A DNA stretch of 64,000 nucleotides from Actinomadura madurae. GTDB taxonomy: Bacteria; Actinomycetota; Actinomycetes; Streptosporangiales; Streptosporangiaceae. This document shows, piece after piece, positions 41,682 to 50,869 of the stretch. The notes below the pieces were generated by a model. That model was not told the DNA's origin and did not search any database. It saw only the letters and a list, made by a program, of their open reading frames with translations. The stretch covers positions 310,001 to 374,000 of the forward strand of contig NZ_FOVH01000006.1 of NCBI RefSeq assembly GCF_900115095.1, written 5' to 3'. Every line of letters begins with the position of its first letter. The stretch's first letter is position 1. The position numbers and the translations under genes are program-made.

Positions 41682-43721
41682 GTGGTTGTGCTGCGCAGTT
41701 ATGTGTCGGGTTCATGGCGTGCACCGGAGGACGAGGGGGCGCCGCTGCATGACGCCGTCACCGGGGAGGAGGTCGCCCGCGTCTCCTCGGCGGGGATCGA
41801 CATGGGCGCCGCCCTGGAGTACGGGCGGTCGGCCGGCGGCCCGGTGCTGAGAGAGCTGACGTTCCACCAGCGCGCGGCCCTGCTGAAGGCCCTCGCCTCC
41901 CACCTGAGAGAGCACCGCGAGGAGCTGTACGCCCTGTCGGCCAGGACGGGCGCCACGCTGAACGATTCGAAGTTCGACGTGGACGGCGGCATCGGCGTCC
42001 TGTTCGCCTACGCGAGCAAGGGCAAGCGCGAGCTGCCGAACGACAGGGTTCTGGTCGAGGGGGACGTCGAGCCGCTCGGCAAGGGCGGCACGTTCGTGGC
42101 GCAGCACCTGTGCGCGCCGTCCCACGGCGTCGCGGTGCAGATCAACGCCTTCAACTTCCCGGTGTGGGGGCCGCTGGAGAAGCTCGCCCCCGCCTTCCTC
42201 GCCGGGGTGCCGAGCCTGATCAAGCCGGCGAGCCAGACCGCCTACCTGACGGCCCGGTTGGTCGAGCTGATCGTCGAGTCCGGGATCCTGCCCGAGGGCT
42301 CGGTGCAGATGGTGTGCGGCGACCCGCGGGACCTGCTCGACCACCTCACCGAGCAGGACATCGTCGGGTTCACCGGGTCGGCGTCCACGGCGCGGCTGCT
42401 GCGCACCCACCCGGTGATCGTGGCGAACGCGGTCCGGTTCAACGCCGAGGCCGACTCGCTCAACTGCTCCGTCCTCGGGCCGGACGCCGCGCCCGGCACG
42501 AAGGAGTTCGACCTGTACGTCCGGCAGCTCGTCACGGAGATGACCGTGAAGGCGGGCCAGAAGTGCACGGCGATCCGGCGCGCGCTCGTCCCGTCCGAGC
42601 TGATCGGCGACGTCACCGAGGCGGTCCGCGAGCGGCTGGGGAAGGTCACGGTCGGGAACCCGGCCGACCCGGACGTGCGGATGGGCGCCCTCGCCACCCT
42701 CGACCAGCGCGACGAGGTGCGGCGCTCCCTCAAGTCCCTCATGGACGCCGGGCGCGTCGTGTACGGCGACCCCGAGCGCGTCGAGGTCGTGGGCGCGGAC
42801 GCCGAGCGCGGCGCCTTCATGTCCCCGATCCTGCTGCGCGCCGACGGTCCCGGCCGCGCCGAGCCGCACGAGGTCGAGGCGTTCGGGCCGGTCAGCACGC
42901 TGCTGCCGTACGACGGCGCCGAGCAGGCGGTCGAGCTGGCGGTGCGGGGCCGCGGCAGCCTCGCCGGGTCGATCGTGACCGGCGACGCCGAGTTCGCCCG
43001 CCGGGTCGTCCTCGGCACCGCGCCCTGGCACGGCCGGCTGCTGGTGCTGAACACCGAGGACGCCAAGGAGTCGACCGGGCACGGGTCGCCGCTGCCCCCG
43101 CTCGTGCACGGCGGCCCCGGCCGCGCCGGCGGCGGCGAGGAGATGGGCGGGATCCGCGGGGTCGTGCACCACATGCGGCGCACCGCCGTCCAGGCGGGCC
43201 CGGCGATGCTCACCTCGATCACCGGGCGCTGGGTCCCCGGCACCGACCGGACCGTCACCGACGAGCACCCTTTCCGCAAGCACCTGGAGGACCTGCGCGT
43301 CGGCGACACCGCCGTCGGCGGGCCCCGCACGGTCACGCTCGGCGACGTGGAGCACTTCGCCGAGTTCACCGGCGACACCTTCTACGCCCACATGGACGAG
43401 GAGGCCGCGAAGGCCAACCCGTTCTTCGGCGGGCGCGTCGCGCACGGCTACCTCGTCGTGTCGTTCGCGGCCGGGCTGTTCGTGGAGCCCGCCCCCGGGC
43501 CCGTCCTCGCCAACTACGGGCTGGAGAACCTGCGGTTCCTCACGCCGGTCAAGCCGGGCGATGAGCTGACCGTCACGCTGACCGCCAAGCAGATCTCGCC
43601 GCGCGAGGGCGCCGACTACGGCGAGGTCCGCTGGGACACCGACGTCACGAACCAGGAAGGGGCGTCCGTCGCCAAGTACGACGTGCTGACGCTGGTGGCG
43701 AAACGGCCGCGGCACGGGTGA
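41682..43721 (+). CDS. paaZ: PaaZ: oxepin-CoA hydrolase / semialdehyde dehydrogenase fusion
   Basis: A 679-residue fusion (E. coli PaaZ is 681). Residues 1 to about 510 are an aldehyde dehydrogenase with INAFNFPVWGPLEKLAP, FTGSASTARLL, and the catalytic Cys in KAGQKCTA. From about 520 there is a MaoC-type (R)-hydratase domain, FAEFTGDTFYAHMDEEAA followed by RVAHGYLVVSFAAGLF, with the Asp/His dyad. In phenylacetate breakdown it opens the oxepin ring and oxidises the aldehyde. GTG 41682 has GAGGAGGT at ideal distance. No other paa genes are here, so the rest of the pathway is unlinked. A LysR gene follows. Confidence 0.95.
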   Translation: MVVLRSYVSGSWRAPEDEGAPLHDAVTGEEVARVSSAGIDMGAALEYGRSAGGPVLRELTFHQRAALLKALASHLREHREELYALSARTGATLNDSKFDVDGGIGVLFAYASKGKRELPNDRVLVEGDVEPLGKGGTFVAQHLCAPSHGVAVQINAFNFPVWGPLEKLAPAFLAGVPSLIKPASQTAYLTARLVELIVESGILPEGSVQMVCGDPRDLLDHLTEQDIVGFTGSASTARLLRTHPVIVANAVRFNAEADSLNCSVLGPDAAPGTKEFDLYVRQLVTEMTVKAGQKCTAIRRALVPSELIGDVTEAVRERLGKVTVGNPADPDVRMGALATLDQRDEVRRSLKSLMDAGRVVYGDPERVEVVGADAERGAFMSPILLRADGPGRAEPHEVEAFGPVSTLLPYDGAEQAVELAVRGRGSLAGSIVTGDAEFARRVVLGTAPWHGRLLVLNTEDAKESTGHGSPLPPLVHGGPGRAGGGEEMGGIRGVVHHMRRTAVQAGPAMLTSITGRWVPGTDRTVTDEHPFRKHLEDLRVGDTAVGGPRTVTLGDVEHFAEFTGDTFYAHMDEEAAKANPFFGGRVAHGYLVVSFAAGLFVEPAPGPVLANYGLENLRFLTPVKPGDELTVTLTAKQISPREGADYGEVRWDTDVTNQEGASVAKYDVLTLVAKRPRHG

Positions 43722-43796
43722 GTATTGAGCGAGAGGGAGGACGTCCGCGGGGGAGACGGTCACGTTCAGAGATGAACGGGGTGCGCATCTATTCTC

Positions 43797-44723
43797 ATGA
43801 TCAGTCCCCTGCACATCCAGACGGTGCGCGAGGTCGTCCGCACCGGGTCGTTCGCGGACGCCGCCCGCAACCTCGGGTACACCGCGTCCGCCGTCTCGCA
43901 GCAGATCGCCGCCCTGGAGCGCGCCTGCGGCCTGGTGCTCTTCGAGCGCCGGGCCCGCAGCGTGCGGCCGACCAGCGCCGCGTTCCTGATGGTCAGCAAG
44001 GGCAACGACGTGCTGTCGGCCCTCGACACGCTGGAGCGCGAGCTGCGCACGGTCGCCAGCGGCGAGCGCGGCGCGCTCCAGCTCGGCAGTTTCCCGACCG
44101 CCAGCGCCCGCATCCTGCCGCGGGTGCTGGCGGAGCTGTCCCGGGTCCGGCCCGGCATCGAGATCACGCTGTCGGAGGGCGAGCCGGACGAGCTGCTGCC
44201 CGAGCTGCTCGACGGCGACCTCGACCTCCAGCTCGTCTACCGGTACGACCTGTTCCCGCGCACCTGGCCCGACCAGATCGTGGAGACGCCGGTGATGGAC
44301 GAGAACCTGGTGCTGTGCGTCCCGCGGGAGCATCCGCTCGCCGGGGGCCGCACCGTCCGGCTGCGGGACCTGCGGACGGAGACGTGGATCGCGAGCCGCC
44401 CGGAGAGCTCCGGCGCGCAGGCGCTGCTGCGGCTGTGCAGCACCGCCGGGTTCACCCCCAACATCGCGTTCCGCAGCAACGACTACGCCGTGGTGTGCGG
44501 GCTCGTCGCCTGCGGTCTCGGGATCGCGCTCGTCCCGGCGCTCGGCTGCGTCCCGTCGCCGGGCCTGAAGATGCTCAGGCTCAGCCGCCGCAGCCCGCAG
44601 CGGCACGTCACCGTGCTGCGCCGCACCACCAACACCAACCCGCTCGTCAAGGACGCCATGCGCGGCCTCACCGAGGTCGCCCGCAGCGTCGAGGCGGAGA
44701 TCAGCGGCGCCACCGGCCCTTGA
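43797..44723 (+). CDS. LysR-family transcriptional regulator
   Basis: A 308-residue LysR protein. The winged helix-turn-helix is at residues 1-60 (SFADAARNLGYTASAVSQQIAALERACGLVLFERRAR), followed by the periplasmic-binding-like effector domain (LQLGSFPTASARILPRVLAEL). It is downstream of paaZ on the same strand and convergent with the amino-acid dehydrogenase gene, overlapping its 3' end by 23 bases. Targets uncertain; the minus-strand amino-acid catabolic genes or paaZ are the nearest candidates. Confidence 0.92.
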   Translation: MISPLHIQTVREVVRTGSFADAARNLGYTASAVSQQIAALERACGLVLFERRARSVRPTSAAFLMVSKGNDVLSALDTLERELRTVASGERGALQLGSFPTASARILPRVLAELSRVRPGIEITLSEGEPDELLPELLDGDLDLQLVYRYDLFPRTWPDQIVETPVMDENLVLCVPREHPLAGGRTVRLRDLRTETWIASRPESSGAQALLRLCSTAGFTPNIAFRSNDYAVVCGLVACGLGIALVPALGCVPSPGLKMLRLSRRSPQRHVTVLRRTTNTNPLVKDAMRGLTEVARSVEAEISGATGP

Positions 44724-45843
44724 GCTCCATCGCGGCGCGGACGCGCTCCTGCGCCAGCGCGACCGCCGCCCGGTGCGTGGTCGTGCGCTGCGCGCGGGCG
44801 GCGTCGAGCACCGTCACGGTGTTCTCCCGCATCTTCGCCGAGACCGCCGTGAACACCGCGTCCGGATCGGGGCGGAACGCCGAGTGGCGGGCGTCCATCG
44901 CGAAGCCCGCCGCGACGACGCCGCCCGCGTTGGCGACGAAGTCCGGGACGACCGTCACGCCCCGCTCGGCGAGGACCCGCTGCGCCTCCGGGCCGGTCGG
45001 CAGGTTCGCGCCCTCCACGACGATTCTCGCCTGGACGTCCGCGGCCACGCGCTCGTCGACGACGTCCTGCAGCGCGGCGGGCACGAGGACGTCCGCCGGG
45101 ACGGTCAGTTCCGCGCCCACGTCCAGGAGCCGGCCGCCGTACTCCTGCACGGCGGCGTCGCCCGCCTCGGCGCGCAGGCCGAGCAGCTTGCCGACGTCCA
45201 GGCCGTCCGGGTCGTACAGGGCCCCGTGGACGGTCGAGACCGCCACCACCGCCGCGCCCAGCTCGTCCAGCCGCCGCGCCGCCGCGTGCCCGACCGCCCC
45301 GAACCCCTGCACCACCACCCGCGCGCCCCGCAGGGACGTGCCGGCGTGCCGGGCGGCGGCGTCGGCGGCCTCCGCGACGCCGAAGCCGGTCACGCCCAGC
45401 TCGTCGTAGGGCATCCCGCCGAGCGCGTGCGGGGTGCCGACCGCCGCGCCGCGGTCGTCCAGCTCGTCCTGGACGATCGCCGCGTCCCGCTCCGACAGCC
45501 CCATGTCGAGGCCCGCCACGTACCGGCGCGGGATCTCCTGCGCCAGCGCCCGGACGAACGACCGCAGGATCGCCTCCCGGTCCGTCGACGCCGGGTCCGC
45601 CGCGATCCCGGCCTTCGCGCCGCCGAAGAACAGGTCGACGCCGGCCCACTTGTAGGTCATGACGCGGGCGAGCCGCGCCACCTCGGCGACGGTCACCGTC
45701 GGGCTCATCCGCATGCCGCCCTTGCCCATGCCGCGGGCGGTGTTGTCGATGACGAGGACGCCCCGCATCCCGGTCCGGGTGTCGGAGACGCACACGACCC
45801 GCTCGGGGCCCCACTCGTCCATCAGCGTGAGCACGTCAGACAC
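44701..45843 (-). CDS. Glu/Leu/Phe/Val dehydrogenase family protein
   Basis: A 380-residue oxidative deaminase type. The catalytic lysines are in KGGMRMSP and FFGGAKAGI, and the Rossmann fold has VVQGFGAVGHAAARRL; the C-terminal VVEGANLPTGPEAQRVLAERG and VANAGGVV are typical of the superfamily. Length and motifs are nearer to leucine dehydrogenases than to glutamate dehydrogenases. It is third in an operon after an aldehyde dehydrogenase and a FAD oxidase, overlapping the latter by eight bases. Together they could degrade an amine or amino acid; substrate not fixed. Confidence 0.88.
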   Translation of the reverse strand: MSDVLTLMDEWGPERVVCVSDTRTGMRGVLVIDNTARGMGKGGMRMSPTVTVAEVARLARVMTYKWAGVDLFFGGAKAGIAADPASTDREAILRSFVRALAQEIPRRYVAGLDMGLSERDAAIVQDELDDRGAAVGTPHALGGMPYDELGVTGFGVAEAADAAARHAGTSLRGARVVVQGFGAVGHAAARRLDELGAAVVAVSTVHGALYDPDGLDVGKLLGLRAEAGDAAVQEYGGRLLDVGAELTVPADVLVPAALQDVVDERVAADVQARIVVEGANLPTGPEAQRVLAERGVTVVPDFVANAGGVVAAGFAMDARHSAFRPDPDAVFTAVSAKMRENTVTVLDAARAQRTTTHRAAVALAQERVRAAMELKGRWRR

Positions 45844-46981
45844 GGTTGATCTCCGGGCGGAGGAGGTCGCCGGCGAAGCGCGCGGCGTGCAGGGGCGCGA
45901 TGTCGGTGAACGGCTCCCGGCCGAGGTACAGGTCGCGGACGACCTCGCCGACGGCCGGGCCCTGGAGGAAGCCGTGACCGGAGAAGCCCGTCGCGTACAG
46001 GAACCGGGACACCGTCTCCTCCTCGCCGATGAGCGCGTTGTGGTCGGGCGTGACCTCGTACAGGCCCGCCCAGCCGCCGGTCAGCCCCACGTCGAGGAGC
46101 CGCGGCGCGCGGGCGCCGATCGCCTCGGTGAGCCGGGGGAGCCAAGCGTCCGAGCGGTTCAGCAGGAACCCGGGCCGCTCGTCCGGGTCGGACATGCCGA
46201 GCATCAGCCCCTCGCCCTCGGCGTGGAAGTAGAACGACGTGGTGAAGTCGATGGTCATCGGCACCGGGCGGGGCAGGCCGGGCATCGGCTCGGTGAAGAC
46301 GATCTGGCGGCGCAGCGGCTCCACCGGCAGCTCGACGCCCGCCATCCGGCCGACCGCCGCCGACCAGGCCCCGGCCGCGCAGATCACGGCGGGCGTCTCG
46401 ACGCGGCCCCGGGACGTCCGGACGGCCCGCACCTCGCCGCCGTCGGTCTCGATCCCGGTGACCTCGCAGTGCGTGCGGATCGCCGCGCCGTGCCGCCGCG
46501 CGCCGGCCGCGTACCCGAGGACCACCGACTCGGGCGTGCAGTGTCCGTCGTCGGGGGAGAACGCGGCGGCCAGCAGCCCGTCCGCGCTGATCATGGGGGA
46601 GAGCCGCCGCGCCTCTGCGGCCGGGATCATCCGGCTGGGGACGCCGAGCGCGTTCTGCAGGGCCACGCTCCGCTCGAACGACGCGACGTCCTCCGGCCGC
46701 GACAGCAGGAAGAGGTAGCCGACCCGGTGCAGGTCGATCTCCTGCCCGGGGCGGTCGCGGAACCGGCCGAACGCCTCCAGGCTGCGGGCGCCGAGCCGGA
46801 TGTTGACCTCGTCGGAGAACTGGGCGCGGACGCCGCCCGCCGCCTTGCACGTCGAGCCCGACCCCAGCGCGTCCCGCTCAAGGAGGACCACGTCCCGCAC
46901 GCCCGCCTCGGCGAGGTGGAAGGCGATGCTCGTCCCCATCACGCCGCCGCCGATGACGACGACCTCGGCCGTGCTCTCCAC
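45836..46981 (-). CDS. FAD-dependent amine/amino-acid oxidoreductase (DAO/sarcosine oxidase beta-like)
   Basis: A 381-residue DAO-family flavoprotein: VVVIGGGVMGTSIAFHLAE at residues 7-25 is the FAD Rossmann motif, GSTCKAAGGVRAQF is the flavin-contacting loop, and GWAGLYEVTPDHNALIG with TGFSGHGFLQGPAVGEVV close the site. It resembles sarcosine oxidase beta or pipecolate/glycine oxidases. GTG 46981 follows AGGAGGGC. In one operon with the aldehyde dehydrogenase (8 bases before) and amino-acid dehydrogenase. An oxidase-to-semialdehyde-to-acid sequence is plausible. Confidence 0.9.
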   Translation of the reverse strand: MESTAEVVVIGGGVMGTSIAFHLAEAGVRDVVLLERDALGSGSTCKAAGGVRAQFSDEVNIRLGARSLEAFGRFRDRPGQEIDLHRVGYLFLLSRPEDVASFERSVALQNALGVPSRMIPAAEARRLSPMISADGLLAAAFSPDDGHCTPESVVLGYAAGARRHGAAIRTHCEVTGIETDGGEVRAVRTSRGRVETPAVICAAGAWSAAVGRMAGVELPVEPLRRQIVFTEPMPGLPRPVPMTIDFTTSFYFHAEGEGLMLGMSDPDERPGFLLNRSDAWLPRLTEAIGARAPRLLDVGLTGGWAGLYEVTPDHNALIGEEETVSRFLYATGFSGHGFLQGPAVGEVVRDLYLGREPFTDIAPLHAARFAGDLLRPEINRV

Positions 46982-46989
46982 ATGCCCTC

Positions 46990-48528
46990 CTACAGCCGGA
47001 AGCCGAGGTCGGGGGAGATCTCCAGCACGTCCATCTGGGCCTTCTGCAGCCGTCCGGAGGTGTCCCAGTTCATCGACTGCCAGCGGGTGAACTGGTCCAG
47101 CACCCACACGCCGGACTGGCGGCTGCCGTTGCCCGACCGCCCGTTCCCGCCGAACGGCAGGTGCGCCTCCGCGCCGGAGGTGGAGTTGTTGACGCTGACC
47201 ATCCCGGCGGAGATCCGCCGCCGGAACGCGAACACCTTCGCCGGGTCGGTCGTGTAGATGGACGCGGAGAGGCCGTAGCCGGGGGCGTTGGCGAGCGCGA
47301 TCGCCTCGTCCAGCGTGCGGTACGAGGCGACGCCGATGATCGGGCCGAACGTCTCGTTCATGAACAGCTCGTCGCCGGGGCCGACGCCGTCCACGATCAC
47401 CGGGTGGTAGTACAGGCCCTCCGCGGCGTCCCCCGTGAAGCCCTCGCGCGGCGCGGCCCCGGTGATCCGCCCGGTGGCGGACGACCCGTGCACGGTGTGG
47501 CCCGGCCCGATCCAGCCGAGGACCTTCTCGAACCCGTCCGCGAACCGCTCGCCGATCAGCGGGCCGTACAGGACGTCGCCCGCCGGGTCCCCGACCACCG
47601 CGGCCCGCGCCGCCTCGTCCAGCAGCCGGAGGAACTCCGCGTGCACCGACTCGTGGACGATCGCGGTCCCGAGGGACGTGCAGCGCTGCCCGGCCGTGCC
47701 GAACCCGGAGAACAGGGCGCCCTCGACGGCCAGCGGCAGGTCGGCGTCCTCCGCGACGACCATCGGGTTCTTGCCGCCGAGCTCCAGGCACGGCGTCTGG
47801 AGGTGGCGCCCGCACAGCTCGCCGATCCGCGACCCGACCTCGGTGGAGCCGGTGAAGCCGACCTTGTCGACGAGCCCGCCGTCCAGCGCCCGCTCCAGGC
47901 CGCGGAACGTCTCCGCGCCGTCGGCGTACACGACGTTGAGGACGCCGTCCGGCAGGCCCGCGTGCGCGAACAGCGTGTAGAACGCCTCGGCGCAGGCCGC
48001 CGCGTACTCCGCCGGCTTCCACACCACCGCGTTCCCGCACAGCAGCGCCGGGACGATGTACCACGACGGCACCGCGACCGGGAAGTTCCCCGCCGTGATG
48101 ACGGTGACGACGCCGACCGGGTCCCGGAACGTGAACAGCTGCTTGTCGGGCATCTCGGACGGGACGGTCTGCCCGTACAGCCGCCGCCCCTCGCCGAGGA
48201 AGAACGCGCACGTGTCGGCGATCTCCTGGACCTCGCCGAGCGCCTCGGCGTACGGCTTGCCGACCTCCCGGGTCACGACGCGGGCGAGCGCCGCCTTGTT
48301 GGCCTCGACGAGCCGGCCGACCGCGGCGACCAGCTGCCCGCGGACGGGCGCGGGCACGTCCCGCCAGGCGTCCTGCGCGTCGCGGGCGGCGCGGCAGGCG
48401 CGGACGAGGTCGCCGGCGTCCGCGAGGGACACCTCCGCGACGGTCTCGGACGTGCGGGACGGGTCGGTCGAGCGGTATTTACGCGGCCCCGCCGGGATCC
48501 GGGCGCCGCCGATGACGGAGGAGAGCAC
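46990..48528 (-). CDS. Aldehyde dehydrogenase (ALDH7-like features)
   Basis: A 512-residue NAD(P)-dependent aldehyde dehydrogenase with ITAGNFPVAVPSW, FTGSTEVG, LELGGKNP (Glu) and GTAGQRCTS (catalytic Cys). The GTAGQRCT form recalls alpha-aminoadipic semialdehyde dehydrogenases, which would fit a neighbouring pipecolate-type oxidase, but the unusual C-terminus GNGSRQSGVWVLDQF is not diagnostic. GTG 48528 follows CTGGAGGC. First gene of the operon with the FAD oxidase and amino-acid dehydrogenase, divergent from the E1 fusion across 211 bases. Confidence 0.88.
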   Translation of the reverse strand: MLSSVIGGARIPAGPRKYRSTDPSRTSETVAEVSLADAGDLVRACRAARDAQDAWRDVPAPVRGQLVAAVGRLVEANKAALARVVTREVGKPYAEALGEVQEIADTCAFFLGEGRRLYGQTVPSEMPDKQLFTFRDPVGVVTVITAGNFPVAVPSWYIVPALLCGNAVVWKPAEYAAACAEAFYTLFAHAGLPDGVLNVVYADGAETFRGLERALDGGLVDKVGFTGSTEVGSRIGELCGRHLQTPCLELGGKNPMVVAEDADLPLAVEGALFSGFGTAGQRCTSLGTAIVHESVHAEFLRLLDEAARAAVVGDPAGDVLYGPLIGERFADGFEKVLGWIGPGHTVHGSSATGRITGAAPREGFTGDAAEGLYYHPVIVDGVGPGDELFMNETFGPIIGVASYRTLDEAIALANAPGYGLSASIYTTDPAKVFAFRRRISAGMVSVNNSTSGAEAHLPFGGNGRSGNGSRQSGVWVLDQFTRWQSMNWDTSGRLQKAQMDVLEISPDLGFRL

Positions 48529-48739
48529 GCCTCCAGCCTGAACGGACCGGCGCGCCAGAGCCAAGATCGGGCAGAGCGCGGCTTCCTAATCGCGAGGCCA
48601 AGCCGGGCTGAGGCTCTCGCCGGGACGTCGTTAAGCGATCCTTGGCCAACTCCCAACCGGTTCGCGGCCTCCCGCGGGTTGGCTCCGGCCGGCCGGCGTC
48701 CGATGCTCGACACGCATCTCCCTTCCCGCAGGAGCGCGC

Positions 48740-50869
48740 ATGCCCGAGCCCGCCGACGCCCACTTCCTGGAGACGGCCGCGACCCTTGGGGCGCCCGCCT
48801 CGCCGGCCCCGGACGGGCCGCTCACCGGCGAGCGCTGCCTGGAGCTGTTCGACGCCCAGCTCGGCAGCCGGCACCTGGACCTCGCGGCCCGGCACCTGCG
48901 GGCAGAGGGCCACGGCTACTACACGATCGGATCGTCCGGCCATGAAGGGAACGCGGCCGTCGCGGCCGTCCTGCGCCCGGACGACCCGGCCCTCCTGCAC
49001 TACAGGTCGGGGGCGTTCTTCCTGGAGCGCGCACGCCAGGTCCCCGGCCAGAGCCCGCTGCGGGACGTGCTCCTCGGCCTGGTCGCCGCCGCGGAGGAGC
49101 CTATTGCGGGCGGGCGCCACAAGGTGTTCGGGAGCCGCCCGCTGCACATCATCCCGCAGACCTCCACCATCGCCTCGCACCTCCCGCGCGCGCTCGGCGT
49201 GGCCTTCGCCATCGAACGGGCCGCCCGCCTCGGCCTGGACTCGCCCTGGCCGCGCGACGCCGTCGCGGTGTGCTCCTTCGGGGACGCCTCCGCCAACCAC
49301 TCGACGGCCGCGGGCGCCGTCAACGCGGCGATCAACTGCGGGTTCCAGGGCCTGCCCCTGCCGCTCCTCCTCGTCTGCGAGGACAACGGGATCGGCATCA
49401 GCGTCCGCACCCCGCCCGGCTGGATCCACGCCGCGTACGGGTCCCGGCCCGGCCTCCCCTACTTCCACGCCGACGGCTGCGACCTCGCCGACGCCTACGC
49501 CGTGGCCGCGCGGGCGGCCGGCTGGGTCCGCGAGCACCGCCGTCCCGCGTTCCTGCACCTGCGCACCGTCCGCCTGATGGGCCACGCGGGCTCCGACGTC
49601 GAGTCGTCCTACCGGACGCCCGCCGAGCTGGCCGCCGACCTCGACCGCGACCCCCTCCTGCGGACCGCGCGCCTCCTGGTCGAGCGCGGCGCGGCGACCG
49701 CCGAGGACGTCGTCGGCCTCTACGAGGCCAAGCGCGCAGAGGTCATGGCCCTCGCCGGGAAGGTCGCCGGTGCTCCTCGCCTCGGCTCCGCCGCGGAGGT
49801 CATGGCGCCGCTCCGGCCCGCCGCGGCAAGCCGGGGCGAGGCGCCGCGTGCGGAGGGGGAGCGGGTCACGCTGGCGCAGGCGATCAACCGGACGCTCGGC
49901 GAGCTGCTGGACGAGCGCCCGGGGATGGTCGTCTTCGGCGAGGACGTGGCGCGCAAGGGCGGCGTCTACGGCGTCACGCGCGGGCTGATGAGGCGCGCCG
50001 GGCCCGCGCGGGTGTTCGACACGATCCTGGACGAGCAGTCGATCCTCGGCCTCGCACTCGGCTTCGGGACGGCCGGGATGCTGCCCGTGCCCGAGATCCA
50101 GTACCTCGCCTACCTGCACAACGCCGCCGACCAGATCCGGGGCGAGGCGGCGACGCTGCCGTTCTTCTCGTCCGGGCAGTACGCCAACCCGATGGTCGTG
50201 CGGATCGCCGGCTACGCCTACCAGAAGGGCTTCGGGGGCCACTTCCACAACGACAACGCCGTGGCCGCGCTTCGCGACATCCCGGGCCTGGTCGTCGCGT
50301 CACCGTCCCGCCCCGACGACGCCGCGGGGATGCTGCGCGCGTGCGCGGACGCCGCCGAGCGCGAGGGCAGGGTGTGCGCGGTGCTGGAGCCGATCGCGCT
50401 CTACCACGTCCGCGACCTGCACGAGGACGGCGACGGGGGCTGGCTCGCCCCGGCGGGCGGGACGGTCCCGATCGGGCGCGCCCGCTCCTACGGCGACGGG
50501 CGGGACCTCACGATCGTCACGTTCGCCAACGGCCTGCGCATGAGCCTGCGCGCCGCGCGCCGCCTGGAGGCCCGCGGCGTCGGCTGCCGGGTGCTCGACC
50601 TGCGCTGGCTGGCCCCGCTGCCCGTCGAGGACCTGCTGCGCGAGGCCCGCGCCACGGGCGCCGTCCTGGTGGCGGACGAGACCCGCCGCACCGGAGGCGT
50701 CTCCGAGGGCGTCCTGGCGGCCCTCGCCGACGCGGGCTTCCAGGGGAAAGCGGGCAGGGTCGCCGGCGAGGACAGCTTCATCCCCCTCGGTGACGCCGCC
50801 TACCACGTCCTGCTGTCCGAGGAGGCCATCGAGGACGCCGCCGGGAAGCTGCTCACGTCGTCTCGATGA
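48740..50869 (+). CDS. Single-chain 2-oxoacid dehydrogenase E1 (alpha and beta fused)
   Basis: A 709-residue thiamine-diphosphate enzyme. The N-terminal part (about 1-370) is E1-alpha-like: HYRSGAFFLER, SFGDASANHSTAAGAVNAA and CEDNGIGIS form the ThDP/Mg site. The C-terminal part (from about 380) is E1-beta: VFGEDVARKGGVYGVTRGL, LDEQSILGLALGFG and RTGGVSEGVLAAL. Known relatives oxidatively decarboxylate branched-chain 2-oxoacids within an E1-E2-E3 complex. No E2 or E3 gene is in the window, so partners lie elsewhere. Beside a Leu/Glu-type dehydrogenase and a Liv importer, a branched-chain role is likely. CAGGAG precedes ATG 48740. The 3' end overlaps livF by 17 bases. Confidence 0.9.
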   Translation: MPEPADAHFLETAATLGAPASPAPDGPLTGERCLELFDAQLGSRHLDLAARHLRAEGHGYYTIGSSGHEGNAAVAAVLRPDDPALLHYRSGAFFLERARQVPGQSPLRDVLLGLVAAAEEPIAGGRHKVFGSRPLHIIPQTSTIASHLPRALGVAFAIERAARLGLDSPWPRDAVAVCSFGDASANHSTAAGAVNAAINCGFQGLPLPLLLVCEDNGIGISVRTPPGWIHAAYGSRPGLPYFHADGCDLADAYAVAARAAGWVREHRRPAFLHLRTVRLMGHAGSDVESSYRTPAELAADLDRDPLLRTARLLVERGAATAEDVVGLYEAKRAEVMALAGKVAGAPRLGSAAEVMAPLRPAAASRGEAPRAEGERVTLAQAINRTLGELLDERPGMVVFGEDVARKGGVYGVTRGLMRRAGPARVFDTILDEQSILGLALGFGTAGMLPVPEIQYLAYLHNAADQIRGEAATLPFFSSGQYANPMVVRIAGYAYQKGFGGHFHNDNAVAALRDIPGLVVASPSRPDDAAGMLRACADAAEREGRVCAVLEPIALYHVRDLHEDGDGGWLAPAGGTVPIGRARSYGDGRDLTIVTFANGLRMSLRAARRLEARGVGCRVLDLRWLAPLPVEDLLREARATGAVLVADETRRTGGVSEGVLAALADAGFQGKAGRVAGEDSFIPLGDAAYHVLLSEEAIEDAAGKLLTSSR

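Noticed and set aside
41712..44606. Long minus-strand open frame opposite paaZ and the LysR gene
   Set aside because: It spans two well-supported genes on the other strand and shows no protein family features.
48529..48739. Interrupted inverted repeat around CCAAC...GTTGG in the ALDH/E1 gap (about 48650-48690)
   Set aside because: Arms are broken by an asymmetric bulge; too weak to call as operator or terminator.
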